A stretch of DNA of 64,000 bases from contig NZ_VIWP01000002.1 in the NCBI RefSeq assembly GCF_007829835.1, positions 956,735-1,020,734 on the forward strand, in the 5' to 3' direction. Of the stretch, positions 1-8,646 are shown one piece after another. The translations under genes were made by a program, and so were the position numbers. Position 1 is the stretch's first letter. Each line of letters begins with the position of its first letter. The notes below the pieces were generated by a model. It did no database searches. It saw nothing but the letters and a program-made list of their open reading frames with translations, and had not been told where the DNA came from. This DNA comes from Neorhizobium alkalisoli. GTDB taxonomy: Bacteria; Pseudomonadota; Alphaproteobacteria; Rhizobiales; Rhizobiaceae.

Positions 1-205
1 CGTAAAGGGCGCCCAGGAAATCGCGCAGCCGGGTTCCGGCCGCCAGATGGCTGCGCGGCACGGGAAGAAGGGTCAGCAGCTGCTGGCTTGCGAAGACGAT
101 CAGGTCATTCTTGTCATAAACGAGGAGTGCCCCCGAGATGCCCTCGGAGATGACTTCAAGCATGGCAGTCTGAATGTTCGCGTCCGCCGACGCCAAATCA
201 TTCAT
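1..205 (-). CDS. PAS-domain sensor/signalling protein, N-terminal fragment
   Basis: Only the first 68 codons lie in the window; the gene runs off the left edge. The start is the ATG at 205-203, preceded by GGGGAG. The translation begins MNDLASADANIQTAMLEV and continues with a stretch (ISGALLVYDKNDLIVFASQ) typical of the PAS-7 fold found at the front of rhizobial diguanylate cyclase/phosphodiesterase or sensor kinase proteins. The output domain is outside the window, so whether it handles c-di-GMP or phosphotransfer cannot be told. It is divergent from mutL across a 344-base gap. Confidence 0.6.
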   Translation of the reverse strand, partial: MNDLASADANIQTAMLEVISEGISGALLVYDKNDLIVFASQQLLTLLPVPRSHLAAGTRLRDFLGALY

Positions 206-549
206 CGGATGAAACTCCCCGTATGCTTTAAGACACGGCCGGCAATCGGACTCTTCTCTGCCGACAGCCTGCCTTTCGGCGCTGAATCCTTGTCTTTCAA
301 TCAGGTCCGGTCGGAAACATGCTGGTCCAGTTCTAAGCGAGTGATCGAGCCTCGTTGTTTCAGCCTCCAGCCGGCCGGAACATCGATCACACGTTGGGAG
401 AAGCCTCCCTTGGATTCATCCAATTCAACTTCCAACTAATTATCGGGTTTCTGTTAAAAGCCCATTAATGACGACCGCAATTGAAAGCCGGCTTTGGAAG
501 AAGCGTCAGGCGGTCTTCCAATCGCGGCACGAATCCGGGAAAATGGGCC
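206..549. other. Intergenic region between the PAS gene and mutL
   Basis: 344 bases with no supportable gene. It must hold the divergent promoters of the PAS-domain gene and mutL, but I see no confident sigma-70 box pair, operator or terminator. An open frame at 47-439 on the plus strand runs mostly antisense to the PAS gene and has no recognisable protein character. Confidence 0.5.
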
Positions 550-2403
550 ATGGCCATCAAGCAACTCTCCGAAACGCTGATCAACCAGATTGCCGCTGGC
601 GAAGTCATCGAACGTCCCGCCAGTGCCGCGAAGGAACTGATCGAAAACGCACTCGATGCCGGCGCGACCCGGATCGAGATCGCGACGGCCGGCGGCGGCA
701 AGAGCCTGCTCAGGGTTACGGACAACGGATCCGGCATGGATGCGGCCGATCTTGATCTCGCGATCCGCCGGCATTGTACCTCGAAGCTCGAGGATACGCT
801 CGACGATATCCGCACGCTCGGTTTCCGCGGCGAAGCGCTGCCTTCGATCGGCTCGGTCGCGAGGCTGACGATCACCAGCCGCAGGCATGGCGATGCGCAA
901 GGCTCGCAGGTGGCGGTTGCCGGCGGCCGCACCGAGGGCGTGCGCCCGGCGCCGGCCAATCCGGGCACGGTGGTCGAGGTGCGCGACATTTTCTTTGCCA
1001 CACCGGCGCGTCTGAAGTTCCTGAAGACGGAAAAGGCGGAGGCCGGCGCGATCACCGAAGTGGTGAAGCGCATGGCGATCGCATTTCCGAAGGTTCGCTT
1101 CGTGCTCTCCGGCCCGGACCGCAGCACGCTGGAATTTGCCGCGACCGGCGACGACCACCTTGCCCGCATGGCGCAGGTTCTGGGCGCCGAGTTCAAGGAC
1201 AATGCGATCGAGATCGACGCGATGCGCGAGGATGTCGGCCTCACCGGCTTTGCCGGCGTGCCAACCTTCCATCGGGGCAATTCGGCGCATCAATATTCCT
1301 TCGTCAATGGACGCCCGGTACAGGACAAGCTGATCCTGTCGGCAATCCGCGGCGCCTATGCGGAGCGGATGCCGTCGGGGCGGTATCCTGTCGCCGTGCT
1401 TTCGATCACGCTCGATCCGGCGCTGGTGGACGTCAACGTGCATCCGGCCAAGTCCGACGTGCGCTTCCGCGATCCCGGCCTGGTGCGTGGCCTGATCGTC
1501 GGTGCGATCCGCGAGGCGTTGCACCGCGAGGGCGACCGCGCGGCGACGACCGGGACATCCGGCATGATGCATGCTTTTCGGCCGGGCTTTTCGCCGCAAC
1601 CATCCTATCGTCCGCAGCCGGGACCAATCTGGTCGGCCGCGACGTCGCCTTCGAGGCCGCTGCAGCAGGATTTCCAGATGCCCGCGCAAAACGGGGTTTC
1701 GGCTGGTTTTGGGGGTGGTTTTTCCGAACGTACGCAGGCAGGTTTCGACACGCTGACCATGCCGACAGCACGGGCGGAAGTCTCCATTTCCGAACCTGCC
1801 ACCGCCACCAGCGACGCGACCGCCTACCGGCTTGGCGCGGCGCGGGCGCAGGTGCATGAAAACTATATCGTCGCCCAGACGCAGGATGGCCTCGTCATCG
1901 TCGACCAGCATGCGGCGCATGAGCGACTGGTATTCGAGGCGATGCGCAAGGCCCTGGACGACCGCCGGCTGCCCTCGCAGGTGCTGCTGATCCCCGAAAT
2001 CATCGACCTGCCGGAAGAGGATTGCGACCGCCTGATGGTGCATGCGGCCGATCTCGATCGGCTGGGGCTTTCGGTCGAGCGTTTCGGACCGGGCGCCGTT
2101 GCCGTGCGCGAAACGCCGGCCATGCTTGGCGAGGTGGATGCCACAGCGATGATCCGCGATCTGGCCGACGAGATTGCCGAATGGAACACGGCCGGTGGCC
2201 TGCGCGGCAAGCTCGAATATGTGGCGGCGACCATGGCCTGCCACGGCTCGGTGCGCTCCGGCCGACGGATGCGGGCGGAAGAGATGAATGCGCTTCTGCG
2301 CGAGATGGAAGCGACGCCCGGTTCCGGCACCTGCAATCACGGCCGGCCGACCTATATCGAGCTGAAATTGTCCGATATCGAGCGGCTGTTCGGGCGCAGC
2401 TGA
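550..2403 (+). CDS. mutL: DNA mismatch repair protein MutL
   Basis: 617 aa, the usual length for MutL. It couples mismatch recognition by MutS to strand incision and removal. The GHKL ATPase motifs are clear: [11 protein letters not shown] (29-39), DNGSGM (58-63) and [11 protein letters not shown] (91-101). A variable proline/glutamine-rich linker follows (roughly 340-430), then the C-terminal dimerisation domain with [12 protein letters not shown] from residue 452. That matches the DQHA(X)2E(X)4E endonuclease motif of MutL proteins from bacteria that lack MutH. The start is the ATG at 550 ([10 protein letters not shown]); the frame is open further upstream but that part is not MutL-like. DUF2093 follows 65 bases later. 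Confidence 0.97.
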   Translation: MAIKQLSETLINQIAAGEVIERPASAAKELIENALDAGATRIEIATAGGGKSLLRVTDNGSGMDAADLDLAIRRHCTSKLEDTLDDIRTLGFRGEALPSIGSVARLTITSRRHGDAQGSQVAVAGGRTEGVRPAPANPGTVVEVRDIFFATPARLKFLKTEKAEAGAITEVVKRMAIAFPKVRFVLSGPDRSTLEFAATGDDHLARMAQVLGAEFKDNAIEIDAMREDVGLTGFAGVPTFHRGNSAHQYSFVNGRPVQDKLILSAIRGAYAERMPSGRYPVAVLSITLDPALVDVNVHPAKSDVRFRDPGLVRGLIVGAIREALHREGDRAATTGTSGMMHAFRPGFSPQPSYRPQPGPIWSAATSPSRPLQQDFQMPAQNGVSAGFGGGFSERTQAGFDTLTMPTARAEVSISEPATATSDATAYRLGAARAQVHENYIVAQTQDGLVIVDQHAAHERLVFEAMRKALDDRRLPSQVLLIPEIIDLPEEDCDRLMVHAADLDRLGLSVERFGPGAVAVRETPAMLGEVDATAMIRDLADEIAEWNTAGGLRGKLEYVAATMACHGSVRSGRRMRAEEMNALLREMEATPGSGTCNHGRPTYIELKLSDIERLFGRS

Positions 2404-2468
2404 AAATGCTGGAATTCGCCACCCATTGGCTTTAATGCGAAAACATGATTTTCCGCAGGAGACGTAAG

Positions 2469-2702
2469 ATGAACCGGTTCGAGGGCAGCGGATATCGCGA
2501 GGCGAAGATCCGGTATCTGGATGGCGACTACCAGATCCTGACGGCCGGTTCCTATGTCGTCTGCGCCATGACCGGCACGCAGATCCCGGTCGACGAGCTG
2601 AAATACTGGAGCGTCGCGCGGCAGGAACCCTATGTCGACTGCGCCACCTCGATGGACGCCGACAAACGCGCCGGCATCCTGCCGAACCAACAGCGGGCTT
2701 AA
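2469..2702 (+). CDS. DUF2093 domain-containing protein
   Basis: 77 aa with a good AGGAGA ribosome binding site before the ATG at 2469. The sequence ([20 protein letters not shown]...) matches the small alphaproteobacterial DUF2093 family, conserved but of unknown function. It has a CAMTG element that could be one half of a metal knuckle but no paired cysteine motif, and no signal peptide. It lies 65 bases after mutL in the same direction and its last four bases overlap the end of the convergent lpxK. Confidence 0.8.
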   Translation: MNRFEGSGYREAKIRYLDGDYQILTAGSYVVCAMTGTQIPVDELKYWSVARQEPYVDCATSMDADKRAGILPNQQRA

Positions 2703-3739
2703 GGCTTTCCGCCTCGCTTCAGGCGCCTCTGCCGGAAATTGGCGAAGGCCGCATCGATGATATTGCCCGGAGCATGCGGGTCGTCGAACACCATGTCGAT
2801 CTCGACGACCTGAGCCCGCTCCAGCAGCCGTTCGGCCGGCCCATGATGGCCGACGAGACGAACCGCATCCTTTGCCGTCGTCACGAGATCGAGCTTATGC
2901 TTGTCGGCTTCTTCGAGCAGGCTTTCGATCTCGTCCTCGGTGAAGAAGTGGTGATCGGGGAAGGACCGACGCACCGCGATCAGGCCGCCGACGGCATTGA
3001 CCGTGCGGTAGAATTTTTCAGGATCGGCAATGCCGGTGAAGGCGATCACATTGCGACCAGCGAGGATCTGGCTGCGATGGGGCCGGATCGCGCCGACATG
3101 GATCTGCTTGCCGGCACGTGAGGCCTGGCGCACGAGCGCGTCGGCGGCATCACCATCACCGACCTTCAGAAGCGCCGAGAGTTGCCGCATCTGTTCCGAT
3201 ATCGGCGCGCGAACCGGACCGCCTGGCACGAGATGGCCGTTGCCGATGCCGCGTACCGTATCGATGACGACGAGCGCAAAATCGATCGCCAGCCGGGCGC
3301 TCTGGAAACCGTCATCCATGATGATGATATCGGCTCCCTCCTCCGCCAGTTTGCGGGCGCCGGCGACACGACGCCTTGAAATCACCGTCATCGCCTCGCG
3401 GGCGAGAAGCAGGGCTTCGTCACCGACCGCATCGGCCCGGTGATGGGCGGGATCGACCACGGTCGTCACGTCAATAGAGCCGCCGTAACCACGGCTGAGG
3501 AAACCGGGCTTCAGCCCTTTTTCCTTGGCAGCACGGGCGAGTGCGATCGCCGTTGGTGTCTTGCCGGCGCCACCGACGGTGAAATTGCCGACGCAGATGA
3601 CCGGCAGAGAAGCTTCAGCCCGCTTGGACCGCGCCATGCGGCGGCCGGCGACGACACCATAGAGGAAGGAGATCGGTGACAGCGACCAGGCGCGCCAGTC
3701 GGCCTTGATCCACCAGAAAGGCGGTGCTTCGGAAACCAA
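2699..3739 (-). CDS. lpxK: Tetraacyldisaccharide 4'-kinase LpxK
   Basis: 346 aa. LpxK phosphorylates the 4' position of the lipid A disaccharide at the inner membrane, using ATP, to give lipid IVA. The N-terminus has the membrane-associated helix ([13 protein letters not shown], about 18-30). The P-loop [11 protein letters not shown] at 51-61 is followed by the family's FLSRGYGG segment, and the DDGFQ motif sits near residue 141. It lies 68 bases downstream of a HAD phosphatase gene and downstream of waaA, so it is probably co-transcribed with them from the right. Length and motifs are complete. Confidence 0.96.
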   Translation of the reverse strand: MVSEAPPFWWIKADWRAWSLSPISFLYGVVAGRRMARSKRAEASLPVICVGNFTVGGAGKTPTAIALARAAKEKGLKPGFLSRGYGGSIDVTTVVDPAHHRADAVGDEALLLAREAMTVISRRRVAGARKLAEEGADIIIMDDGFQSARLAIDFALVVIDTVRGIGNGHLVPGGPVRAPISEQMRQLSALLKVGDGDAADALVRQASRAGKQIHVGAIRPHRSQILAGRNVIAFTGIADPEKFYRTVNAVGGLIAVRRSFPDHHFFTEDEIESLLEEADKHKLDLVTTAKDAVRLVGHHGPAERLLERAQVVEIDMVFDDPHAPGNIIDAAFANFRQRRLKRGGKP

Positions 3740-3807
3740 AAACTACTCCCCGTCGCCTCGATCGGATTGTTGTGCGCCTCCCCTCCCCGAAAGGAGGATA
3801 TGGCAGC

Positions 3808-4554
3808 CTAAGCCGTTGTGGCCTGATCCGTCGCGGACAGCAAGTGTTCGAGCCCGGTAATGTCGTCGATGACGATATCGGCGGCGGCGGCCAGCGTTTC
3901 GCGCGAGCCGGTCCCGCTCAGGACCGCGACCTTCAAGCCCGCACCGGCATTGGCGCCCATATGCATGTCGTGATTGTTGTCACCGACCATCGCCACCTGG
4001 ATGGGCTGAAGTCCGACGGTCTCACAGAAACCGTTCAGCATGCCGGCATGCGGCTTGACGCCGAAACCGCTGTCGTAACCGGCGATGAAATCGACATCGT
4101 CAAGAAAACCGAAGCGCAAGGCCGTCTGGCGGATCGCCTGTTCGTTGTCGCTGGAGGCAATGCCGAGCCGCAGGCCGCGGGCCTTAAGCTTGCGAAAGAG
4201 GATGGCGAGATCGGTGACTGGAACCGCATAATCGGCGGAGCGCACAAAAAGGGCATCGAGTTCGCGGGTCAGATCGTCGACATCGACCGGCGAACCGGCT
4301 GCGACGAAACCGGCAGCGATCTCAGCAGCGTTTCCGGCGGCGAGCAGGCTGTCAGCGCGGGTCTGTCCAGAAACCGGATCCATGCCGCCGGCGACAAGAA
4401 GCTGCGTTTCGAGCGCCGCATTGCCGGCCGAGGCGATACGGGCCGCCTCACGATTGACCGGTCCCCAGCTTTCTTCGTAGCGCAGCAGGGTTCCGTCCTT
4501 GTCGAACAGGATGCCGGCGATCGGGGTGCTGTTTTGCGGGAGGGTTTGCGACAT
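3808..4554 (-). CDS. HAD-superfamily hydrolase, phosphoglycolate-phosphatase-like
   Basis: 248 aa. HAD motif I is DKDGT (18-22), and motifs with a conserved Ser/Thr (GIASSDNEQ) and the late acidic pair (VAMVGDNNHD) follow in the expected order with a helical cap between them. This resembles Gph-type phosphatases. Its ATG overlaps the stop of waaA by one base (TAATG), so translation is probably coupled to waaA. The position between waaA and lpxK suggests, without proving, a role near Kdo or lipid A metabolism; phosphoglycolate clean-up or a general house-cleaning phosphatase is equally possible. Confidence 0.85.
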   Translation of the reverse strand: MSQTLPQNSTPIAGILFDKDGTLLRYEESWGPVNREAARIASAGNAALETQLLVAGGMDPVSGQTRADSLLAAGNAAEIAAGFVAAGSPVDVDDLTRELDALFVRSADYAVPVTDLAILFRKLKARGLRLGIASSDNEQAIRQTALRFGFLDDVDFIAGYDSGFGVKPHAGMLNGFCETVGLQPIQVAMVGDNNHDMHMGANAGAGLKVAVLSGTGSRETLAAAADIVIDDITGLEHLLSATDQATTA

Positions 4555-5879
4555 TATCTGACCGCTGCTGCAACCGTTTTCGGCTGCAGGCGGGCGCTGA
4601 CCGTCAACGGGTTGATATAGGGTTCCAGCGCCTTGACCGTCTTGCCGAGCGCGCCGCGCATTTCTTCCATCGCCTCATGACCGGCATCGACCATCTTGCG
4701 GCGGGCGAGATCGTTGATCATCAGATAATGCACGGCCTTGGCCAGCATCTCGATATCCTTGACCACGCGCGCGCCGCCCTTGCGGACGAGGTGGTGATAG
4801 CTATCGCGGAAATTCTGGATATTCGGGCCGGTCAGGACCGCCGAGCCGAGCATTGCCGGTTCCAGCGGGTTCTGGCCGCCTTCATTGGTCAGCGACTTGC
4901 CGACGAAGGCGATTTCGGTGAGGCGCAGGTAAAGGCCCATCTCGCCGATCGTATCGCCGAGGAAAACGTCGACAGCGGCCGTGATCTCGTCATTGCGCGA
5001 GCGGCGGGCGACATTCAGCCCCTCGCCCTTCAGCATTTCCTCGACCTCGTCGGCGCGATCCGGATGGCGCGGCACGATGATGGTCAGCTGGCCGTTCTTC
5101 GGCTTCAGGGCGCGATGCACGGCAGATGCCGCCTTTTCCTCACCGTCGAAAGTGGAGATGGCGGCCCAGGTCTTGCGGGCGCCAATTTCCTTGCGATAAC
5201 GGGCGAGCGTGACCTCGTCACAGGGCGGCGGGTCGGTATCGGTCTTCAGATTGCCGGAAACGATGACCGGCCATGCGCCGAGATCACGAAAACGCTCGGC
5301 ATCAAGATCCGACTGGGCAACGACCAGAGCAAGCTTTTCGAAAAGCGTCTCGGCAATGTTGTTGTGATTGCTCCAGCGCGTGAAGGAGCGATCGGAAATG
5401 CGGGCATTGACGCGGATCTGCGGAATGCGGCGGCGGGCAAGCTCGACCACGGTCGTCGGCCAGATTTCCGATTCCGCGGTGATGCAAGCGTCCGGCTTCC
5501 AATAGGCGATAAAGCGCTTGATCGGGAATTTGACGTCCAGCGGCACATATTGATGCATGACCTCGTCGCCGAGGCGGGCCTGGACGAGAGCTGCCGATGT
5601 CATCGTGCCGGTCGTGAGCAGAATGTGGATTTCGCGGCGGCGCAGTTCGCGGATCAGCGGCATGACCGCCATGGTTTCGCCGACGCTTGCCGCATGCACC
5701 CAGACGAGCGGACCGCGCGGACGCGCGAGGCTCGCATATCCGAGCCGTTCCAGACGCCGGGAGGAATCTTCCTTACCCTTCATGGCGCGATAGGCCAGAT
5801 AGGGACTGGACAAGGGATAAAGCGTGATACCGGCCAGACGGTACGATGCCAGAGCTATGCGAGCCAAGCCGCTGCTCAT
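4554..5879 (-). CDS. waaA: 3-deoxy-D-manno-octulosonic acid (Kdo) transferase
   Basis: 441 aa from the ATG at 5879, with GGGGA eight bases upstream; a GTG one codon earlier is also possible. WaaA/KdtA adds Kdo from CMP-Kdo to the lipid A precursor on the cytoplasmic face of the inner membrane. A hydrophobic N-terminal anchor is followed by VHAASVGE (61-68), whose Glu is the catalytic base in the family. The C-terminal GT-B half carries the GEMGLYLRLTEIAFVGKS region and NPLEPAMLG. It heads the waaA-HAD-lpxK run. Confidence 0.95.
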   Translation of the reverse strand: MSSGLARIALASYRLAGITLYPLSSPYLAYRAMKGKEDSSRRLERLGYASLARPRGPLVWVHAASVGETMAVMPLIRELRRREIHILLTTGTMTSAALVQARLGDEVMHQYVPLDVKFPIKRFIAYWKPDACITAESEIWPTTVVELARRRIPQIRVNARISDRSFTRWSNHNNIAETLFEKLALVVAQSDLDAERFRDLGAWPVIVSGNLKTDTDPPPCDEVTLARYRKEIGARKTWAAISTFDGEEKAASAVHRALKPKNGQLTIIVPRHPDRADEVEEMLKGEGLNVARRSRNDEITAAVDVFLGDTIGEMGLYLRLTEIAFVGKSLTNEGGQNPLEPAMLGSAVLTGPNIQNFRDSYHHLVRKGGARVVKDIEMLAKAVHYLMINDLARRKMVDAGHEAMEEMRGALGKTVKALEPYINPLTVSARLQPKTVAAAVR

Positions 5880-6066
5880 CACTTTTGTCCCCGATCCGAG
5901 ATCGCAGCGGTCACTGTAAACGCCCCTATGAAGTCATATCCGTATTGGAAATTCGTCTGTTTCACAAATGCGTCAAAAAATGGTCCCGGCGCATTTGCCC
6001 ACAGGGCGTTCATCGTCGGAACCTGGATATTGTCGAATAACGTAGCCGGCGAAGCTTACCTGAGGT

Positions 6067-6303
6067 TTACTTGACCTCAGGATCCATCAACCGGTGCATA
6101 TGAACGATAAAATAGCGCATCTGCGCGTTATCGACGGTCAGCTGTGCCTTGGACCGCCATGCGACCAGAGCGGTCGCATAATCGGGGTAAATCCCGACAA
6201 TATCGAGGCCGTCCAGATCCTTGAACTGAACGCCATCAAGGCTCTTCAATTCGCCGCCGAAAACCAAATGCAGAAGTTGTTTTTTCTCAGTCGTCTCTGT
6301 CAT
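6067..6303 (-). CDS. DUF4170 domain-containing protein
   Basis: 78 aa, starting MTETTEKKQLLHLVFGGEL. It matches the small DUF4170 family of Rhizobiales: a compact alpha/beta protein with LVFGGEL and IVGIYPDYATALVAWR, no signal peptide and no known function. I chose the ATG at 6303 because homologous sequence begins there; the frame is open another 22 codons upstream. It lies 187 bases upstream of waaA and 62 bases downstream of the inositol-monophosphatase-like gene, the usual rhizobial order. Confidence 0.75.
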   Translation of the reverse strand: MTETTEKKQLLHLVFGGELKSLDGVQFKDLDGLDIVGIYPDYATALVAWRSKAQLTVDNAQMRYFIVHMHRLMDPEVK

Positions 6304-6365
6304 GCTGCCATGTCCGAGTTCAAGCCTCCATCCCCGCTTTTCTGTGCTGCATTCCGCAGGAAACG

Positions 6366-7172
6366 TCAACCCGCAGGGTGCTCAACCAGATAAGGCAAAA
6401 GCAGCTCGAGCGCGTGATCCGCACCGGCAACCAGCATCTCGCGGGTCACGTCCTTGCGGTTATAGATCAGTGCCGCATCGGCGAGGTCCACGAGACGGCC
6501 GCCGGCCCGCTCAAGGATGAGGTCGGCAGCAGCAAGATCCCAGTCATGGGAGTTGCGCTTGACGACCGTGCCATCGAGGCGGCCATCGGCAACCATGGCG
6601 ATCCTATAGGCGAGCGAAGGCACATGACGGACGCGGTGGACCCTGTCGCGAAAGGCCGGTTCAAATCTCTTCACGAGGGCTTCATCGGCGGCAATCGCAA
6701 TCGGGGCTTCCGACGCTTCTCCTCCGACGCGGATCACTTCACCGTTCTTCCAGGCTGCGCCATCGGCCAGTGCCCAGAACTCCTCGCCGAGTGCCGGCGC
6801 TACCAAGACGCCTGCAACAGGACGGCCGCGATGAACAACGGCGACCGAGACACACCAGGTCTTGTCGCCATTGATGAAAGCGCGCGTACCGTCGATCGGA
6901 TCGATAACGAACACGGTCTCGCTCTGAAGGCGTGCGGCGTCGTCGTCGTTTTCTTCGGAAAGCCAACCGTAACCGGGACGGGCGGCCAGAAGCAGGCTCT
7001 GCAGCCGGTCATTGGAGGCAAAATCGGCAGCGCTGACCGGCGATGCCCCCTCGTTCTTCCACCAGACTTCCGGCGCGTTTCCGAAAAAGCCGAGCGCAAG
7101 CTCGCCGGCCTGACGGGCTGCATCCCGGATCAGGTCGAGATCGGCTTGCCACTGGCTTTTCGGATCCACCAT
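6366..7172 (-). CDS. Inositol monophosphatase-family phosphatase (CysQ-like)
   Basis: 268 aa. The Mg-dependent phosphatase signature is complete: SEE at 72-74 after the WL pair, DPIDGT at 91-96 and a C-terminal HDWDLAAAD segment that closes the metal site. Family members hydrolyse inositol monophosphate, 3'(2'),5'-bisphosphate nucleotides (PAP) or fructose bisphosphate. In rhizobia this copy is usually annotated as 3'(2'),5'-bisphosphate nucleotidase, but substrate cannot be fixed by sequence. The start lies four bases after the pmbA stop, so the two are co-transcribed. Confidence 0.88.
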   Translation of the reverse strand: MVDPKSQWQADLDLIRDAARQAGELALGFFGNAPEVWWKNEGASPVSAADFASNDRLQSLLLAARPGYGWLSEENDDDAARLQSETVFVIDPIDGTRAFINGDKTWCVSVAVVHRGRPVAGVLVAPALGEEFWALADGAAWKNGEVIRVGGEASEAPIAIAADEALVKRFEPAFRDRVHRVRHVPSLAYRIAMVADGRLDGTVVKRNSHDWDLAAADLILERAGGRLVDLADAALIYNRKDVTREMLVAGADHALELLLPYLVEHPAG

Positions 7173-7176
7173 GCGA

Positions 7177-8523
7177 TCAGCGTCCTGCCAGGGTCAGGCC
7201 CTCGATCGCAATGGTCGGCGACGCGACGCCGAACTTGCGGTCGATGTCGTTTGCCGGTGTCAGGCGCATGAACATGTCCTTGAGGTTGGAGGCGATCGTC
7301 ACTTCCGAAACGGCAAAGGTCAGTTCGCCATTCTCGATCCAGAAGCCGGTCGCGCCGCGCGAATATTCGCCGGTGATCATGTTGACACCCTGGCCGATCA
7401 GCTCGGTGACGTAAAAGCCATTGCCAATCGAACGGATCAGCTCCTCCGGCGAAATATCGCCCGGCTCCAGCGCCAGATTGGTGGAGGCCGGCGAAACGAG
7501 ATTGCCGCCGCGGACGCCGCGCCCATTGGTCGGCAGACCGAGTTCGCGGCCGGTGGAGGTGGAGAGGAACCAGTGTTTCAGCACACCGTCCTCGATCATC
7601 ACCATGCGCTCGCCCTTGACGCCTTCGCCATCGAAGGGACGGGAAGAGCCGCCGCGAACGATCAAAGGATCATCGGTGATATTGAGCCCGGCCTTCAGGA
7701 CCTGCTGGCCCATCTTGTCGCGCAGGAAGCTGGTCTTGCGGGCGACCGAGGCACCGTTGATGGCACCGGCAATATGGCCGACGAAACCGCGGGCAATGCG
7801 CGGATCGAAGACGACCGTCAGGTTGCTGCCGGTATCGACCTGGCGCGGGTTGATGCGCTTGACGACACGCTCACCGGCGCGGCGGCCAATTTCCTTCGGA
7901 TCGTCGAGGTCTGCGGCATAAAGGCGGCTGTCGAAATCGTAGTCGCGCTCCATCTTCGTGCCTTCGCCGGCAATGACGCTGACGGAACGGCCGAAGCGGC
8001 TTGCCATATAGCTGCCGGAAAAGCCGTGCGATGTGACGAGGACCATGCCGCCCATGCCGGCAGAAGCCCCTGCCCCGGAGGAATTGGTGACGCCGGGGAC
8101 ATCCAGTGCCGCCTGTTCCATTTCAAGAGCGGCTTCGCGCAGACTATCGGTCGGGATATCCGTTGGATCGAAAAGATCGAGATCCGGATAGGATGTGGCG
8201 AGATTGGCTTCGTCGGCAAGGCAGGCAAAGGGATCTTCCGGCGAGACTTTTGCCATGGCGACGGCGCGTTCGGCCAGCGTCTTCATATCGAAACCCGGAT
8301 TGGCGGAAACGCTCGCCACACGGTTTCCGACAAAGACACGCAGCGAAAAATCATCGCCTTCGGACGATTCGGTGCCTTCGACCTTGCCAAGCCGGACACT
8401 GACGGAGCGGGAGCGCGAACGCACCACGACGGCGTCTGCCTTGTCGGCGCCTGCTTGTCTGGCGAGATCGATGAGCTCGCCGGCGCGGGCGAGAAGGGAG
8501 GCGGCGTCTATTTCGGAATTCAT
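7177..8523 (-). CDS. pmbA: TldD/PmbA-family metalloprotease subunit (PmbA/TldE-like)
   Basis: 448 aa. PmbA (TldE) forms a heteromer with TldD that degrades unfolded peptides and matures microcin- or toxin-like substrates. This protein has the family's C-terminal half (FVGHIAGAINGASVARKTSFL, a GLPTNGRGVRGGN loop and GATGFWIENGEL) but no HExxxH metal motif, which fits the non-catalytic PmbA partner; tldD is not in the window. The start chosen is the ATG at 8523, with AAAGG nine bases upstream; ATGs at 8544 and further up are in frame but have no good binding site. It heads the leftward run and is divergent from the Kef antiporter gene. Confidence 0.92.
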   Translation of the reverse strand: MNSEIDAASLLARAGELIDLARQAGADKADAVVVRSRSRSVSVRLGKVEGTESSEGDDFSLRVFVGNRVASVSANPGFDMKTLAERAVAMAKVSPEDPFACLADEANLATSYPDLDLFDPTDIPTDSLREAALEMEQAALDVPGVTNSSGAGASAGMGGMVLVTSHGFSGSYMASRFGRSVSVIAGEGTKMERDYDFDSRLYAADLDDPKEIGRRAGERVVKRINPRQVDTGSNLTVVFDPRIARGFVGHIAGAINGASVARKTSFLRDKMGQQVLKAGLNITDDPLIVRGGSSRPFDGEGVKGERMVMIEDGVLKHWFLSTSTGRELGLPTNGRGVRGGNLVSPASTNLALEPGDISPEELIRSIGNGFYVTELIGQGVNMITGEYSRGATGFWIENGELTFAVSEVTIASNLKDMFMRLTPANDIDRKFGVASPTIAIEGLTLAGR

Positions 8524-8646
8524 ATTTGCAAGCCTTTCATTCATAACCCATTTATTGTGCGCTGGCCCAAGCATCAAGGGCGGGCCGACGATTCCCGGTC
8601 CGACCTTCTCTCCCGTAGACCTGCCCGTATATTTGAAAGATTATTA

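Noticed and set aside
454..2340. 628-codon minus-strand open frame opposite mutL
   Set aside because: mutL is unmistakable on the plus strand; the antisense frame has no family character.
7171..8646. Large upstream extension of the Kef reading frame
   Set aside because: This part lies antisense to pmbA and is not membrane-protein-like; the Kef family starts at MTGSDSLFSEML.
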